48,291 nucleotides of DNA from Solirubrobacterales bacterium. Its GTDB lineage: Bacteria > Actinomycetota > Thermoleophilia > Solirubrobacterales > Solirubrobacteraceae. Below the pieces are notes generated by a model, which was not told the DNA's origin, made no database searches, and saw only the letters and a list, made by a program, of their open reading frames with translations. The first letter of the stretch is position 1, and every line of letters begins with the position of its first letter. The stretch is taken from the NCBI GenBank assembly GCA_025964155.1, contig JAOPZJ010000443.1:1-48291 (forward strand), written 5' to 3'. Below are positions 8,882 to 18,791 of the stretch, one piece after another. The position numbers and the translations under genes were made by a program.

Positions 8882-8906
8882 GAAGGGCAGCTAGATGTCG
8901 CCCTTC
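8882..8906 (-). promoter_or_regulatory. Hairpin in leader of ECF sigma gene
   Basis: A 7-bp inverted repeat (GAAGGGC at 8882-8888 and GCCCTTC at 8900-8906) with an 11-nt loop lies just upstream of the GGGAGG ribosome binding site of the sigma gene. It could influence translation or mRNA stability. The surrounding gap (8862-9125) shows no other convincing feature: no ORF with coding character, no clear terminator, and two GTCAAC strings that might be ECF -35 elements but lack a convincing partner. Confidence 0.3.
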
Positions 8907-9125
8907 GCGTGTTGACCGGGGGGATCGTCGCGCCTGAGGCCGTATCCGACTGAGGGTGATCTGCTGCCCGGCTGGGGTGAGTTCGTCCTCGCCGTGGCGT
9001 AGTTCTGGCTCATGCATGCGGTCACCCGTTGACTGCATGGATAGGGGCGCCGCGACCCCCGCCACGGGCACGCGGGCACGGACCGACGCGTGGCGCTCAG
9101 GCCGTGACGCCGGGCGCGTTGCGGG

Positions 9126-10019
9126 CTACGTCACGGCTGCGGGCGCGGGCGGGAACGTCACGCCCGTGAGCGCTTCGGACCGCTGGAACAACGTCGCGGC
9201 GACCGCCTCGTCGCGCGCGGCGGAGCTGGCGCCGACGAGGTGCGGATGCCCGCGCTGCTCGCCGATTCCGTCGGGCCCGACGTAGGAGCCGCCCGGGATG
9301 TCCTGCGTGGCGGCGAACAGCGTGGGCAGCGCGCCCATCTCCGCGCTCTGGGCCATCAGCCTGTTGCCGATCGCCATCAGCTTGTCCTGGAACGAGGCGG
9401 TGTGGGACTGCAGGTTCGTCGACGCGTACCCCGGGTGGGCGGCCATGGCGGTGACGGAGGACCCGGATGCGGCCAGCCGCCGCTGCAGTTCGAAGGTGAA
9501 GAGGAGGTTGGCGAGCTTGGACTGCCCGTAGGCCGGCCACCGCTTGTAGGTTCCCGCGTTCCAGTTCAGGTCGTCCAACCGGATCTTGCCGATCCGATGC
9601 GCCCCGCTGGAGACGGTGACGACCCGGTCGGTGATGCGGTCCAGCAGCAGCCCGGTGAGCGCGAAGTGGCCCAGGTGATTCGTGCCGAACTGCATCTCGA
9701 ACCCGTCAGCCGTGCGGGACTCCGGCACCGCCATCACGCCTGCGTTGTTGATGAGGACGTCGACGGGCCCGGTGACGCTGTCCGCGAAGGCACGGACGGA
9801 TGCCAGCGACGCCAGATCAAGCTCACGGACCTGCGCGCCGGAACCGATCTGTGCGGCGGCGGCCTCCCCCTTGGCCGCGTTGCGCACGGCGAGGATCACC
9901 TGGGCACCGGCTCGCGCCAGCTCCGTGGCGGCGCTCAGACCGATGCCGCTGTTGGCGCCGGTGACGATGATCGTGCGCCCCGTCTGGGAGGGCAGGTCTG
10001 CTGCGGTCCATTTGCTCAT
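9126..10019 (-). CDS. Short-chain dehydrogenase/reductase (retinol dehydrogenase-like)
   Basis: This 297-residue classical-type SDR has the NAD(P) motif TGANSGIG near the N-terminus, LINNAGVM, the catalytic serine region [10 protein letters not shown] and the catalytic YGQSK tetrad around residue 175. The [13 protein letters not shown] segment is typical of the retinol dehydrogenase/protochlorophyllide reductase-like subgroup that acts on lipophilic or xenobiotic carbonyls. The substrate is unknown. It is transcribed divergently from the malic enzyme with an 81-bp gap, and a TAAAGT box 7 nt before its ATG suggests a leaderless mRNA. Confidence 0.9.
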   Translation of the reverse strand: MSKWTAADLPSQTGRTIIVTGANSGIGLSAATELARAGAQVILAVRNAAKGEAAAAQIGSGAQVRELDLASLASVRAFADSVTGPVDVLINNAGVMAVPESRTADGFEMQFGTNHLGHFALTGLLLDRITDRVVTVSSGAHRIGKIRLDDLNWNAGTYKRWPAYGQSKLANLLFTFELQRRLAASGSSVTAMAAHPGYASTNLQSHTASFQDKLMAIGNRLMAQSAEMGALPTLFAATQDIPGGSYVGPDGIGEQRGHPHLVGASSAARDEAVAATLFQRSEALTGVTFPPAPAAVT

Positions 10020-10026
10020 CGGTCCA

Positions 10027-10054
10027 ACTTTACGGTTTGTCGACCTGACCGCAA
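10027..10054 (-). promoter_or_regulatory. Leaderless-type promoter of SDR gene
   Basis: A -10 box TAAAGT (10027-10032) ends 7 nt before the ATG at 10019. A TTGCGG -35-like box (10049-10054) lies 16 nt upstream of it. Initiation about 7 nt after the -10 would put the mRNA 5' end at or next to the start codon. Confidence 0.55.
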
Positions 10055-10100
10055 CAGGGAAGGGTGGCAGCGGGGGTCCGGGAGATATGTTTCAGGAATC

Positions 10101-11576
10101 GTGCCCACCACCCCTTCAGCCCAGTACTCCCTGACGATCCGCGTCGAGATCGAGCACAAGCCCGGGATGCTCGGGCAGGTCGCCTCCGCGATCGGCCAGG
10201 CCGGCGGGGTGATCGGCGCCGTGGACCTCGTGGAGGCGAACGACGCGACGCTGCTGCGCGACATCACCGTCGACGCCGCCGACCCTTCGCACTGGGACAG
10301 CATCACGCACGCGATCGACGCGCTCGACGGCGCCCGCGTCGTCGACACGACCGACCGCACCTTCCTGCTCCACGTCGGCGGCAAGATCGAGCAGCACAAC
10401 AAGTCGCCCCTGCGCACGCGGGATGACCTGTCGATGGCGTACACGCCCGGGGTGGCCCGCGTCTGCATGGCGATCGCCGAGGATCGCGACAAGGCGTTCC
10501 AGTACACGATCAAGCGCAACACGGTGGCCGTCGTCTCTGACGGCACGGCCGTGCTCGGGCTCGGCGACATCGGGCCCGAGGCCTCGCTGCCGGTGATGGA
10601 GGGCAAGTGCATGCTCTTCAAGGAGTTCGCCGGCGTGGACGCCTTCCCGATCGTGCTGAACACAAAGGACCCGGACGAGATCGTCGAGACCGTCAAGCGC
10701 ATCGCGCCAGGCTTCGGCGGCATCAACCTCGAGGACATCAGCGCGCCGCGCTGCTTCGAGATCGAGGACCGGCTGAAGGCCGAGCTCTCGATCCCCGTCT
10801 TCCACGACGACCAGCATGGCACCGCCGTCGTCGTGCTCGCGGCCCTCTTGAATGCGTGCAAGCTCACCGGCCGAGACCTCATGGACCTCCGTGTCCTCGT
10901 GACCGGGCTGGGTGCCGCCGGCGTCGCCGTCACGAAGATCCTCATGGCCGCCGGCGTGCGCCACATCGTCGGAGCGGACTCCAAGGGCGTGCTCTCGACC
11001 GAGCGCGCCGACTACCAGGACGGCTCGATGAACGCCATCAAGCGCTGGTACGCGGAATCGAGCAACCCCGACAGGATCACGGGCCCGCCGATCAACGCGC
11101 TGGACGGGGCTGACCTCTTCATCGGCCTCAGCGGCGCGCGGATCTTCCCCGCCGAAGCGCTGTCGGCGATGAACAAGGACGCGATGGTCTTCGCGATGGC
11201 CAACCCCAACCCTGAGGTCGCACCCGAGGAGGCCGCCCCGTACGCGCGCATCATCGCGACCGGCCGCTCGGACTACCCCAACCAGATCAACAACGTCCTG
11301 TGTTTCCCGGGCGTGTTCCGTGGCGCCCTCGATGTGCGAGCCAGCCAGATCACCGAAGAGATGAAGATGGCCGCCGCGCGCGCGATCGCGACGATCGTCG
11401 ACGGCGCGGATCTGCGCGAGGACTACATCATCCCGTCGGTGTTCAACCGCGACGTGGCCCCCGCGGTCGCCGCCGCCGTGGCCGACGAGGCACGCGCCTC
11501 CGGTGCCGCCATGGCCGAGGAGAACACGATCGGCTTCGCGGCGCAGGACACCGAGCTTCTGCGGGCGGGCGGCTGA
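10101..11576 (+). CDS. NAD(P)-dependent malic enzyme with N-terminal ACT domain
   Basis: This 491-residue enzyme oxidatively decarboxylates malate to pyruvate. Residues ~5-90 form an ACT-like regulatory domain (LTIRVEIEHKPGMLGQVASAIGQAGG), probably binding a small effector such as an amino acid. The catalytic part follows with YTPGVARVC, GLGDIGPEASLPVMEGK, HDDQHGTAVV, the Rossmann motif VTGLGAAGVAV, and AMANPNPEV. I chose the GTG at 10101, which begins just before the ACT domain; the longer open frame upstream lies antisense to the SDR and is not credible. A TATGTT box at 10086-10091 suggests a very short leader. It is followed after 2 bp by the epimerase gene. Confidence 0.93.
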   Translation: MPTTPSAQYSLTIRVEIEHKPGMLGQVASAIGQAGGVIGAVDLVEANDATLLRDITVDAADPSHWDSITHAIDALDGARVVDTTDRTFLLHVGGKIEQHNKSPLRTRDDLSMAYTPGVARVCMAIAEDRDKAFQYTIKRNTVAVVSDGTAVLGLGDIGPEASLPVMEGKCMLFKEFAGVDAFPIVLNTKDPDEIVETVKRIAPGFGGINLEDISAPRCFEIEDRLKAELSIPVFHDDQHGTAVVVLAALLNACKLTGRDLMDLRVLVTGLGAAGVAVTKILMAAGVRHIVGADSKGVLSTERADYQDGSMNAIKRWYAESSNPDRITGPPINALDGADLFIGLSGARIFPAEALSAMNKDAMVFAMANPNPEVAPEEAAPYARIIATGRSDYPNQINNVLCFPGVFRGALDVRASQITEEMKMAAARAIATIVDGADLREDYIIPSVFNRDVAPAVAAAVADEARASGAAMAEENTIGFAAQDTELLRAGG

Positions 11577-11578
11577 CC

Positions 11579-12484
11579 ATGAACGTCGCGGTGACCGGCG
11601 CCACCGGCCTCATCGGCCAGCGGCTCGTCGCCGCCCTCAAGGACCGTGGTGATGAGGTCACGGTCCTCTCTCGTAACGCGGAGAAGGCGACCGCCGCGCT
11701 CGGCGTGCCCGCCGTGGCCTGGGACGCCCTCGCGGGCCCCGCACCCGCCGAGGCCCTCGCCGGTCGGGACGCCGTCGTCCATCTGGCGGGCGAGCCCGTC
11801 GCCCAGCGCTGGAACGACCAGCGCAAGCAGGCGATCCTCGCTTCCCGGGAGACAGGGACCCGCAACCTCGTCGCCGGCCTGCGTGCGGCCGACCCGCGCC
11901 CGGCCACGCTCGTCGCCGCCTCGGGCGTCGGCTTCTACGGCAACCGCGGCGACGAGCTCGTCGACGAGTCCTCCCCCGCCGGCGACGACTTCCTCGCCGG
12001 CGTCTGCGTGCGGTGGGAGCGGGAGGCGCAAGCCGCCGCAGAGCTCGGCGTGCGGGTCGTGCACATCCGCACGGGGGTCGTGCTCGACAAGAGCGGCGGC
12101 GCGCTGAAGACCATGCTGCCGCCGTTCAAGGCGGGCGTCGGCGGGCCGGTGGCCGGCGGCCGCCAGTACATGCCGTGGATCCACCTGGACGACATCGTCG
12201 CCCTGTACCTGGCCGGGCTGGATGACGCCGCGTGGCGGGGCGCCTACAACGGCTCGGCCCCGGAGCCGGTGACGAACAAGGCCTTCTCCAAGGCACTGGG
12301 CAAGGCGCTGCACCGCCCGTCCTTCGCCCCCGTCCCGGCGTTCGCCGTGCAGCTGCTGTACGGCGAGATGAGCGAGGTCGTGACCGGGGGTCAGCGCGCC
12401 GTGCCCAGCCGCGCACTCGCACACGGCTACCGCTTCAGGCACCCGGACCTGGACGAGGCGCTCACCAGCGCGCTGAGGGCTTAA
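11579..12484 (+). CDS. TIGR01777-type SDR epimerase (YfcH-like)
   Basis: This 301-residue extended-SDR protein has the NAD(P) motif [18 protein letters not shown] at the N-terminus, [31 protein letters not shown] (active-site YxxxK is not canonical in this family), [23 protein letters not shown], and [13 protein letters not shown]. These are signatures of the TIGR01777/YfcH family, whose substrate is unknown; some members are linked to cell division or plastid inhibition of cell division (SulA-like). It starts 2 bp after the malic enzyme stop. Its TAA lies in a TTAA shared with the stop of convergent ftsH. Confidence 0.9.
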   Translation: MNVAVTGATGLIGQRLVAALKDRGDEVTVLSRNAEKATAALGVPAVAWDALAGPAPAEALAGRDAVVHLAGEPVAQRWNDQRKQAILASRETGTRNLVAGLRAADPRPATLVAASGVGFYGNRGDELVDESSPAGDDFLAGVCVRWEREAQAAAELGVRVVHIRTGVVLDKSGGALKTMLPPFKAGVGGPVAGGRQYMPWIHLDDIVALYLAGLDDAAWRGAYNGSAPEPVTNKAFSKALGKALHRPSFAPVPAFAVQLLYGEMSEVVTGGQRAVPSRALAHGYRFRHPDLDEALTSALRA

Positions 12485-14607
12485 GCCTCGGCGGGCTGCG
12501 GCAGCGGCGCGGACGGCTTGACGCCGCTCGTCGGCTGGGCCGCCTCGCGTTCCTCGCGGCTGGCCCGTGGCACGCCGGCCGCCTTGTAGGCGTCCGTCTC
12601 GTCGAGGGTCTCGACCTTCAGCAGCTCGGCCGTCAGCTGCTCGAGCTGTTCCCGGTGCTCGGTCAGCAGCATCGTGACGTCGTGGTGGGCCTCGTCGACG
12701 ATCCGCCGGACCTCCTGATCGATGAGCTGCTGCGTGGCCGGAGAGACGCCCTCGCTGCCGGGCAGCAGCATGCCGTTCGGGCTCGAGGGCTCCACGGCGA
12801 TGGGCCCGACCGCCTCGCTCATCCCCCAGCGCGTGACCATGCCGCGCGCGATGCTCGTGAGCTGCTGAATGTCGGACTCCGCGCCCGTCGTGATCGTCCC
12901 GTAGATGACCTCTTCGGCGACGCGGCCGCCGAGCGCGACGAGGATCTTGCCGCGCAGATAGCCCTCGTCGTAGTTGAAGCGGTCGGCCTCCGGCGCCGAG
13001 AGCGTGACGCCGAGCGCCATGCCGCGCGGGATGATCGAGATCTTCCGGACAGGGTCCGCGCCCGGGGTGAGCATCCCGACGAGGGCGTGGCCCGCCTCGT
13101 GGTAGGCGGTGCGCTGACGCTCGTCATGACTCATGACGACCTTGCGCTCGGCGCCGAGGATGACCTTCTCCAGCCCGTCGGTGAAGTCCTCGAGCGCGAC
13201 GCGTGTGTGCCCGCGCTTCGCCGCCAGCAGGGCCGCCTCGTTCACGAGGTTGGCGAGGTCCGCGCCGACCATGCCGGGGGTCGAGGCAGCGATGGCGTCC
13301 AGGTCGATGCCCTCCTCCAGGGGGACCGAGCGCGTGTGCACCCGCAGGATCTGGGCACGACCGACCTTGTCGGGTGACTGCACGACGACGCGGCGGTCGA
13401 AGCGGCCCGGACGCAGCAGCGCGCTGTCGAGGATCTCCGGGCGGTTCGTGGCCGCCAGCACGATGATGCCGATGGACGGGTCGAAGCCGTCCATCTCGGT
13501 CAGCACCTGGTTGAGCGTCTGCTCGCGCTCGTCATGGCCGCCCAGGCCCCCGCCCCCGCGGGCACGGCCGATGGCGTCGAGCTCGTCGATGAAGATGATC
13601 GCCGGGGCGGCCTTCTTGGCCTCGTCGAAGAGGTCCCGGACGCGCGAGGCCCCGACACCCACGATCATCTCGATGAACTCACTGGCCGACGCGCTGAAGA
13701 ACGGCACCTCGGCCTCGCCGGCCATGGCCCGGGCCAGCAGCGTCTTGCCGGTGCCCGGCTGGCCCGTGAGCAGCACGCCCCGCGGGATCTTGGCCCCGAG
13801 CTTCTTGTACTTGTCCGGGTTGCGGAGGAAGTCGACGATCTCCTTGAGCTCCTCCTCGGCCTCGTCGATGCCCGCGACGTCGTTGAACGTCGTCCGCGTC
13901 GTGCCGAGCTCCACGCGCTTGGCCTTGGAGCGGCCGAACTGCGCCCCGAGGCCGCCCGCGCTGGCGGCCGCCCGCCGCGCGATGAAGATGAAGGCCCCGA
14001 TGAGCAACAGCGTCGGCAGCAGCGAGATGAGCAGGTTCGACATCAGGCTGCGGCCCTGGTTGGGCGGCTCGGCGTTGACGATGACCTGCTTCTGCTCCAG
14101 GAGCTTCGCCAGGGCGTTGCCGTTGCTCGCGAACGTCGGGATCTCGGTCGTGAACTTCGTCGTCTTGCCCTTCTTCCCCGGCGGGTCGATCGCGGTCTTG
14201 AACGTGCCGGACACCGTCTCCCCGCGCGAGGAGATCTCCTTGACGTTGCCCTTCTTGACCTGCTGCAGGAACACCGGGGTATACGAGATCGACGCGGGGC
14301 GCTCCCCGCCGGGCAGGAGCGTCGTCAGGAAGAAGTTGATCGCGAAAAGCCCGAGCAGCAGGATGCCGAAGCGCCGCCAGCTCATGCCTGCCGGCGGCTT
14401 CGGGCCGCCCTTGCCGTCCTTGCCGGTCTTCTCGGGCGTCCCGCGTCCGTCCGGGGCGGGCTCGACCCGCCACGGGGTGCGCGGGGAATCGCCAGAGCCT
14501 CCGCCTTGCCGGTTGTCCGGCGCCTGCGGGGGCCGCGACGACCGGCTGGAGTCGTCCGCCGGATTGCGCGGTGCGTCAGCCGCAGGGCGCGGTGCGTCGT
14601 CTGGCAT
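12481..14607 (-). CDS. ftsH: ATP-dependent zinc metalloprotease FtsH
   Basis: This 708-residue membrane-anchored AAA+ protease degrades misassembled membrane and regulatory proteins. The order is: a long, proline/glycine-rich cytosolic tail (~1-76), TM1 (~79-98), an extracytoplasmic domain, TM2 (~191-210), then the AAA module with Walker A GQPGTGKT (282-289), Walker [12 protein letters not shown] (337-347) and the [24 protein letters not shown]. The protease has zinc ligands HEAGH (503-507) and D579. The usual pore motif FVG reads IVG (I315). The tail is longer than in most FtsH proteins. A TACTCT box 6 nt before the ATG suggests a leaderless start. Confidence 0.97.
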   Translation of the reverse strand: MPDDAPRPAADAPRNPADDSSRSSRPPQAPDNRQGGGSGDSPRTPWRVEPAPDGRGTPEKTGKDGKGGPKPPAGMSWRRFGILLLGLFAINFFLTTLLPGGERPASISYTPVFLQQVKKGNVKEISSRGETVSGTFKTAIDPPGKKGKTTKFTTEIPTFASNGNALAKLLEQKQVIVNAEPPNQGRSLMSNLLISLLPTLLLIGAFIFIARRAAASAGGLGAQFGRSKAKRVELGTTRTTFNDVAGIDEAEEELKEIVDFLRNPDKYKKLGAKIPRGVLLTGQPGTGKTLLARAMAGEAEVPFFSASASEFIEMIVGVGASRVRDLFDEAKKAAPAIIFIDELDAIGRARGGGGLGGHDEREQTLNQVLTEMDGFDPSIGIIVLAATNRPEILDSALLRPGRFDRRVVVQSPDKVGRAQILRVHTRSVPLEEGIDLDAIAASTPGMVGADLANLVNEAALLAAKRGHTRVALEDFTDGLEKVILGAERKVVMSHDERQRTAYHEAGHALVGMLTPGADPVRKISIIPRGMALGVTLSAPEADRFNYDEGYLRGKILVALGGRVAEEVIYGTITTGAESDIQQLTSIARGMVTRWGMSEAVGPIAVEPSSPNGMLLPGSEGVSPATQQLIDQEVRRIVDEAHHDVTMLLTEHREQLEQLTAELLKVETLDETDAYKAAGVPRASREEREAAQPTSGVKPSAPLPQPAEA

Positions 14608-14613
14608 GGCTCC

Positions 14614-14619
14614 AGAGTA
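14614..14619 (-). promoter_or_regulatory. Leaderless-type -10 box of ftsH
   Basis: TACTCT lies 6 nt upstream of the ftsH ATG at 14607. The six bases between (GGAGCC) could alternatively act as a weak ribosome binding site. No convincing -35 element is seen. Confidence 0.45.
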
Positions 14620-14694
14620 GAGGGTGATGGCTACGTCAGGTAGGCGAAACCGCGACGTGGAGTCGCCTGCGGCCGCCTGAGCAGCACCCTGCGG

Positions 14695-14918
14695 TCAACC
14701 CCGTTTGGGAATCGGCCCTTCCTGCTTCCAGCGGGAGTCGGCCTTGGGGGGGATCACGAGCCAGACGATGAGGCCCACGAACGTCAAGCACAGGCCCGTC
14801 GCGAGCCCCGCCTTCTCGCCGTAGCCCTTGCGGTCCGACAGCCAGGAGGCCGCGATCGCCGAGCCCATCCAGATGAACAGCAGGTAGAGGGCCTTGGCCC
14901 CGATCAACGCAAGAATCA

Positions 14919-14922
<4 letters not shown>
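14695..14922 (-). CDS. Small two-segment membrane protein after livF
   Basis: This 75-residue protein has two hydrophobic stretches (about 2-27, and 40-58 around TGLCLTFVGLIVWLVIP) joined by a polar turn (SDRKGYGEK), with a basic C-terminal tail. I do not recognise a named family. Its ATG overlaps the livF stop (ATGA), so it is the last gene of the liv operon and is probably co-translated. It could be an accessory to the permease or simply share the transcript; nothing in the sequence decides this. The 87-bp gap to ftsH has only weak hairpins. Confidence 0.75.
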
Positions 14923-15626
<704 letters not shown>

Positions 15627-15630
15627 CGTG

Positions 15631-16464
15631 TCAGCCCTGCTTTCCGAGGTAGGCCTCGATCACGCGCGGGTTCGCGCGGACCGTCGCGGGATCACCCTCG
15701 GCGATCTTCTCGCCGTGGTCGAGCACCGTGATGTGTTCGCTGACGCCCATGACGACCTTCATGTCATGCTCGATGAGGAGGATCGACAGGTCCAGCTCGT
15801 CTCGCAGCCGCTTCATGAAGGTCGTCAGAACCTCAGACTCCTGCGGGTTCATGCCGGCGGTCGGCTCGTCGAGCAGGAGCAGGCGCGGCTCGGACGCCAG
15901 CGCGCGTGCGATCTCGACCCGCCGCTGATCGCCGTAGGAGAGATTGATCGCCAGCTCGTCGAAGGTCTTGGTCTCCAGGCCCACGAACCCCAGCATGTCG
16001 CGCGCCTTCTCCCGCGTCCCGCGCTCTTCACGGCCCACCCGCGGGGGCCGCAGGATCGAGCCGATGAGCCCCGCCCGCATCCGTGCGTGCTGGCCGACCA
16101 TCACGTTCTCGACCGCCGTCATGGTCGAGAACAGCCGGATGTTCTGGAACGTCCGGGCCACGCCGCCGGCCATGATCTTGTCCGGGCGGTGGCCGGTGAT
16201 GTCCGCGCCGTCCAGCACGATCTTGCCGCGGCTGGGCTTGTAGAGCCCGGTCAGCATGTTGAAGAACGTCGTCTTCCCGGCGCCGTTCGGGCCGATGATC
16301 GACACGATCTTCTTCCGCGGGATGGCGACGGTGACGTCGTTCACCGCCACCAGGCCACCGAAGATCTTCGACACATTCTCCGCGGACAGGAGCGCGCCCT
16401 CCACCTCGGTCGCCAGCTCGGCGACCTCGGGCGCGCCCGGGTCGATGGATCCCGATGTGCTCAT
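15631..16464 (-). CDS. livG: Branched-chain amino acid-type ABC transporter ATPase LivG
   Basis: This 277-residue ABC ATPase is the partner of LivF. Walker A is GPNGAGKTT (~64-72), followed by GVARTFQNIRLFSTMTAVENV, the signature region LSYGDQRRVEIARAL (degenerate LSYG rather than LSGG, typical of LivG), Walker B LLLLDEPTAGMNP and the H-loop LIEHDMKVVM. About 30 extra acidic residues precede the ABC domain. The ATG at 16464 overlaps the livM TAA by one base (TAATG), which sets the start despite a long open frame upstream. Confidence 0.95.
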   Translation of the reverse strand: MSTSGSIDPGAPEVAELATEVEGALLSAENVSKIFGGLVAVNDVTVAIPRKKIVSIIGPNGAGKTTFFNMLTGLYKPSRGKIVLDGADITGHRPDKIMAGGVARTFQNIRLFSTMTAVENVMVGQHARMRAGLIGSILRPPRVGREERGTREKARDMLGFVGLETKTFDELAINLSYGDQRRVEIARALASEPRLLLLDEPTAGMNPQESEVLTTFMKRLRDELDLSILLIEHDMKVVMGVSEHITVLDHGEKIAEGDPATVRANPRVIEAYLGKQG

Positions 16465-17621
16465 TATGCGCGCACCTCCACGATCGCCTCGTCTGCGCCG
16501 ATGCCCTCTTTGAGCTCCAGCCGGCGTCGCTTCTCCGGGAGCAACCCCTCGGGCCGCAGGATCATCACCATCACGAGCAGGAAGCCGAAGATCCCGAAGG
16601 ACAGCTGCGTCAGGTCGAAGTCCAGGCCCAGCGAGCCTGGGATGCCGTTGAAGACGTCGGGGATGAAGTAGGAGTTGATGAACGACAGCGTGATCGCGCC
16701 GAGCACCGTCCCCCAGATCGACCCGAGGCCACCGAGGATCACCATCGAGAGGATGAAGATCGAGAACGCGAACTGGAACTGGTTGGCGTTGACCGAGTTG
16801 AAGTACGTCCCGAGGAACGCTCCGGAGAGGCCGCCGAACGCCGCGCCCGCCGCGTAGGCCATGAGCTTGGTCTTCACCAGCGGGATGCCCATCGACACCG
16901 CGGCGACCTCGTCCTCCCGGATCGCGATCCAGGCCCGTCCCAGGCGCGAGTCGCGCAGACGGAAGTTCACGAACAGCGAGAACGCCACCATCGTCAGCGC
17001 GACCCAGTAGTAGCCCCGGATCGAGAAGGCCGAGTCGAACTCCTTCAGCAGCGGCAGATCGAGCGCGTCCACCGGCGAGATCGCCTGACGGCCGTTGGTG
17101 TACTTGAAGCCACCGATCTGGCCGTTGACCGCGAAGCGGCCGATGATCTCGCCGAAGGCCAGCGTGACGATCGCGATGTAGTCCCCGCGCAGGCGCAGTG
17201 TCGGGAGGCCGATGATCATGCCCGCGATCGACGTGATGATGACCGCGGCGACGAGCACCAGGAGGAAGTTCAGGTGGATGCCGGGCAACGTCGAGGCGAA
17301 CGTGCCCGCGCCGATGTGGATGCCCTTCTCGCCGTTGATCGAGGAGAAGAAGTCCGAGGCGAACCAGCCCGCCGCGTACGAGCCGAAGGCATAGAACGCC
17401 ACGAAGCCGAGGTCGAGCAGACCGGCGAAGCCGACGACGATGTTCAGGCCGAGCGCCATGACGACATAGGCCAGGGCCAGGACGCAATCGTCGATGAAGC
17501 CGTCCAGCGGCGGCTTGAACAGCGGGAAGATCGCCAGCGCCCCGATGAGCACCACCGCGATCGCGAGGTTGGCGTGCTTCCAGTTGCGGAAGGATTCCAG
17601 GTTGGAGTTGATCGCAGACAT
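16464..17621 (-). CDS. livM: ABC transporter permease LivM
   Basis: This 385-residue inner-membrane permease has about ten hydrophobic segments, including ALAYVVMALGLNIVVGFAGLLDLG (the family signature, in which GLLDLG is characteristic), GLPTLRLRGDYIAIVTLAFGEI, and the cytoplasmic coupling loop GRAWIAIREDEVAAVSMGI, which contacts the ATPases. The C-terminal segment ends in LRPEGLLPEKRRR. It forms the translocation channel with LivH. Its ATG directly follows the livH TAG, so the genes are translationally coupled. Confidence 0.95.
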   Translation of the reverse strand: MSAINSNLESFRNWKHANLAIAVVLIGALAIFPLFKPPLDGFIDDCVLALAYVVMALGLNIVVGFAGLLDLGFVAFYAFGSYAAGWFASDFFSSINGEKGIHIGAGTFASTLPGIHLNFLLVLVAAVIITSIAGMIIGLPTLRLRGDYIAIVTLAFGEIIGRFAVNGQIGGFKYTNGRQAISPVDALDLPLLKEFDSAFSIRGYYWVALTMVAFSLFVNFRLRDSRLGRAWIAIREDEVAAVSMGIPLVKTKLMAYAAGAAFGGLSGAFLGTYFNSVNANQFQFAFSIFILSMVILGGLGSIWGTVLGAITLSFINSYFIPDVFNGIPGSLGLDFDLTQLSFGIFGFLLVMVMILRPEGLLPEKRRRLELKEGIGADEAIVEVRA

Positions 17622-18692
17622 CTAGCCGGCCTCCCTCGTCTCTTCGCCGACGAGCCCTTGCGGCCGGAACACCATGATCAGCACGAGGTAGGCGAACACG
17701 ACCGCAGGCGTCCACTGGGCGCCGATCCGGTTGTCGGAGATCTGCTGGATGCAGCCGATGATCAGGCCGCCGATGACGGCGCCCTTCAGGTTCCCGATGC
17801 CACCCATGACGGCGGCCGTGAACGCGATGAGCCCGGCGGTGAAGCCCTGGAAGTACCACACGTTGGTCTGGTAAAGGGCGTAGACGAGGCCGGCAGCGCC
17901 GGCCAGCAGGCCACCGAGGAGGAAGGTCAGCGAGATCGTCGTGTCGACGTTGATCCCCATGAGCCGCGCGGCCTCCGGATCCTGCGCGGTCGCCCGCATC
18001 GCCTTACCCGAGCGGCTGTGGTTCACGAACGTGGTGAGCAGGAACACGAGCGGCGCGGTCACCGCGAGCGCCAGCACGTCGCTGTTGTGGATGTCGATCC
18101 CGGCAACCGAGACCAGCACGTGCTGGGCCTTGATGAGGTCGGGGACGCCCTTCTGGCTGCTCCCGAGCCAGACGATGCCCACGTTCTGCAGGATGAAGCT
18201 GAAGCCGACGGCGGTGATCAAGGGGGCAAGCTTGGGGGCTGACCGCAGCGGTCGATACGCCACGCGCTCGATCATGACGTTCATCGTCCCGCAGACGACC
18301 ATCGCGACGATCAGGGTGACGAGCAGGCCGGCGATCAATCCGAGCGTCCCCGTCGTAAGCGCCAGCCCGACGGTCCCCCACATGCCGACCGCGACGAACG
18401 ACCCGATCATGAAGACGTCGCCGTGAGCGAAGTTGATGAGCTCGATGATGCCGTAGACGAGCGTGTAGCCGAGGGCGATGAGCGCCCAGATGGCGCCGTT
18501 GCTCAGCCCGGCGAAGAGGTTGTTCCCCAGCCGCGAGAGGTCGCCCTCGTCTTGCAGATCCTTGATCCCGTAGAAGACCGGGAGGCCGAGCAAGACGATC
18601 CAGAGACCATAGGCGGAGAAGAACTTGCGCAGGCGCTCGGAGACCGGCGTCGTGCGGATCTCCTCCTGGGGGGGCAGCGTGGCGACGTTCAC
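17622..18692 (-). CDS. livH: ABC transporter permease LivH
   Basis: This 356-residue permease has the LivH pattern: GLSNGAIWALIALGYTLVYGIIELINFAHGDVFMIGSF, the coupling loop GKAMRATAQDPEAARLMGIN, and GAAGLVYALYQT, ending in FRPQGLVGEE. The GTG at 18692 is preceded by an AGGAAAG site. About 50 residues before the first family motif include an additional hydrophobic segment. It heads livHMGF and is separated from the upstream substrate-binding gene by a strong hairpin. Confidence 0.94.
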   Translation of the reverse strand: MNVATLPPQEEIRTTPVSERLRKFFSAYGLWIVLLGLPVFYGIKDLQDEGDLSRLGNNLFAGLSNGAIWALIALGYTLVYGIIELINFAHGDVFMIGSFVAVGMWGTVGLALTTGTLGLIAGLLVTLIVAMVVCGTMNVMIERVAYRPLRSAPKLAPLITAVGFSFILQNVGIVWLGSSQKGVPDLIKAQHVLVSVAGIDIHNSDVLALAVTAPLVFLLTTFVNHSRSGKAMRATAQDPEAARLMGINVDTTISLTFLLGGLLAGAAGLVYALYQTNVWYFQGFTAGLIAFTAAVMGGIGNLKGAVIGGLIIGCIQQISDNRIGAQWTPAVVFAYLVLIMVFRPQGLVGEETREAG

Positions 18693-18743
18693 TAGATGGA
18701 GTCTTTCCTCATGCGGTGGTCGGAGAGGGTGATTTGTGCACCC

Positions 18744-18769
18744 GGGGTCGCGCCCGTCGGCGCGACCCC
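18744..18769 (-). terminator. Strong intercistronic hairpin between substrate-binding gene and livH
   Basis: Perfect 11-bp arms (GGGGTCGCGCC at 18744-18754, GGCGCGACCCC at 18759-18769) enclose a 4-nt loop (CGTC). There is no U tract, so full termination is unlikely. It is well placed to protect the 3' end of the abundant binding-protein mRNA and reduce read-through into livHMGF. Confidence 0.65.
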
Positions 18770-18791
18770 CGATGTGACCTCTGTGTCGTGA

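Noticed and set aside
8862-9125. Possible small gene (62 codons) in the gap upstream of the ECF sigma gene
   Set aside because: The translation has no coding character, and there is no ribosome binding site or leaderless box.
9240-10100. Long open frame extending the malic enzyme N-terminus by about 290 residues
   Set aside because: It lies antisense to the SDR gene and has arginine-rich, low-quality sequence; the ACT domain begins right after the GTG at 10101.
14608-14694. Rho-independent terminator between the small membrane protein gene and ftsH
   Set aside because: Only a 5-bp GCGAC/GTCGC stem with no U tract is found; too weak to call.
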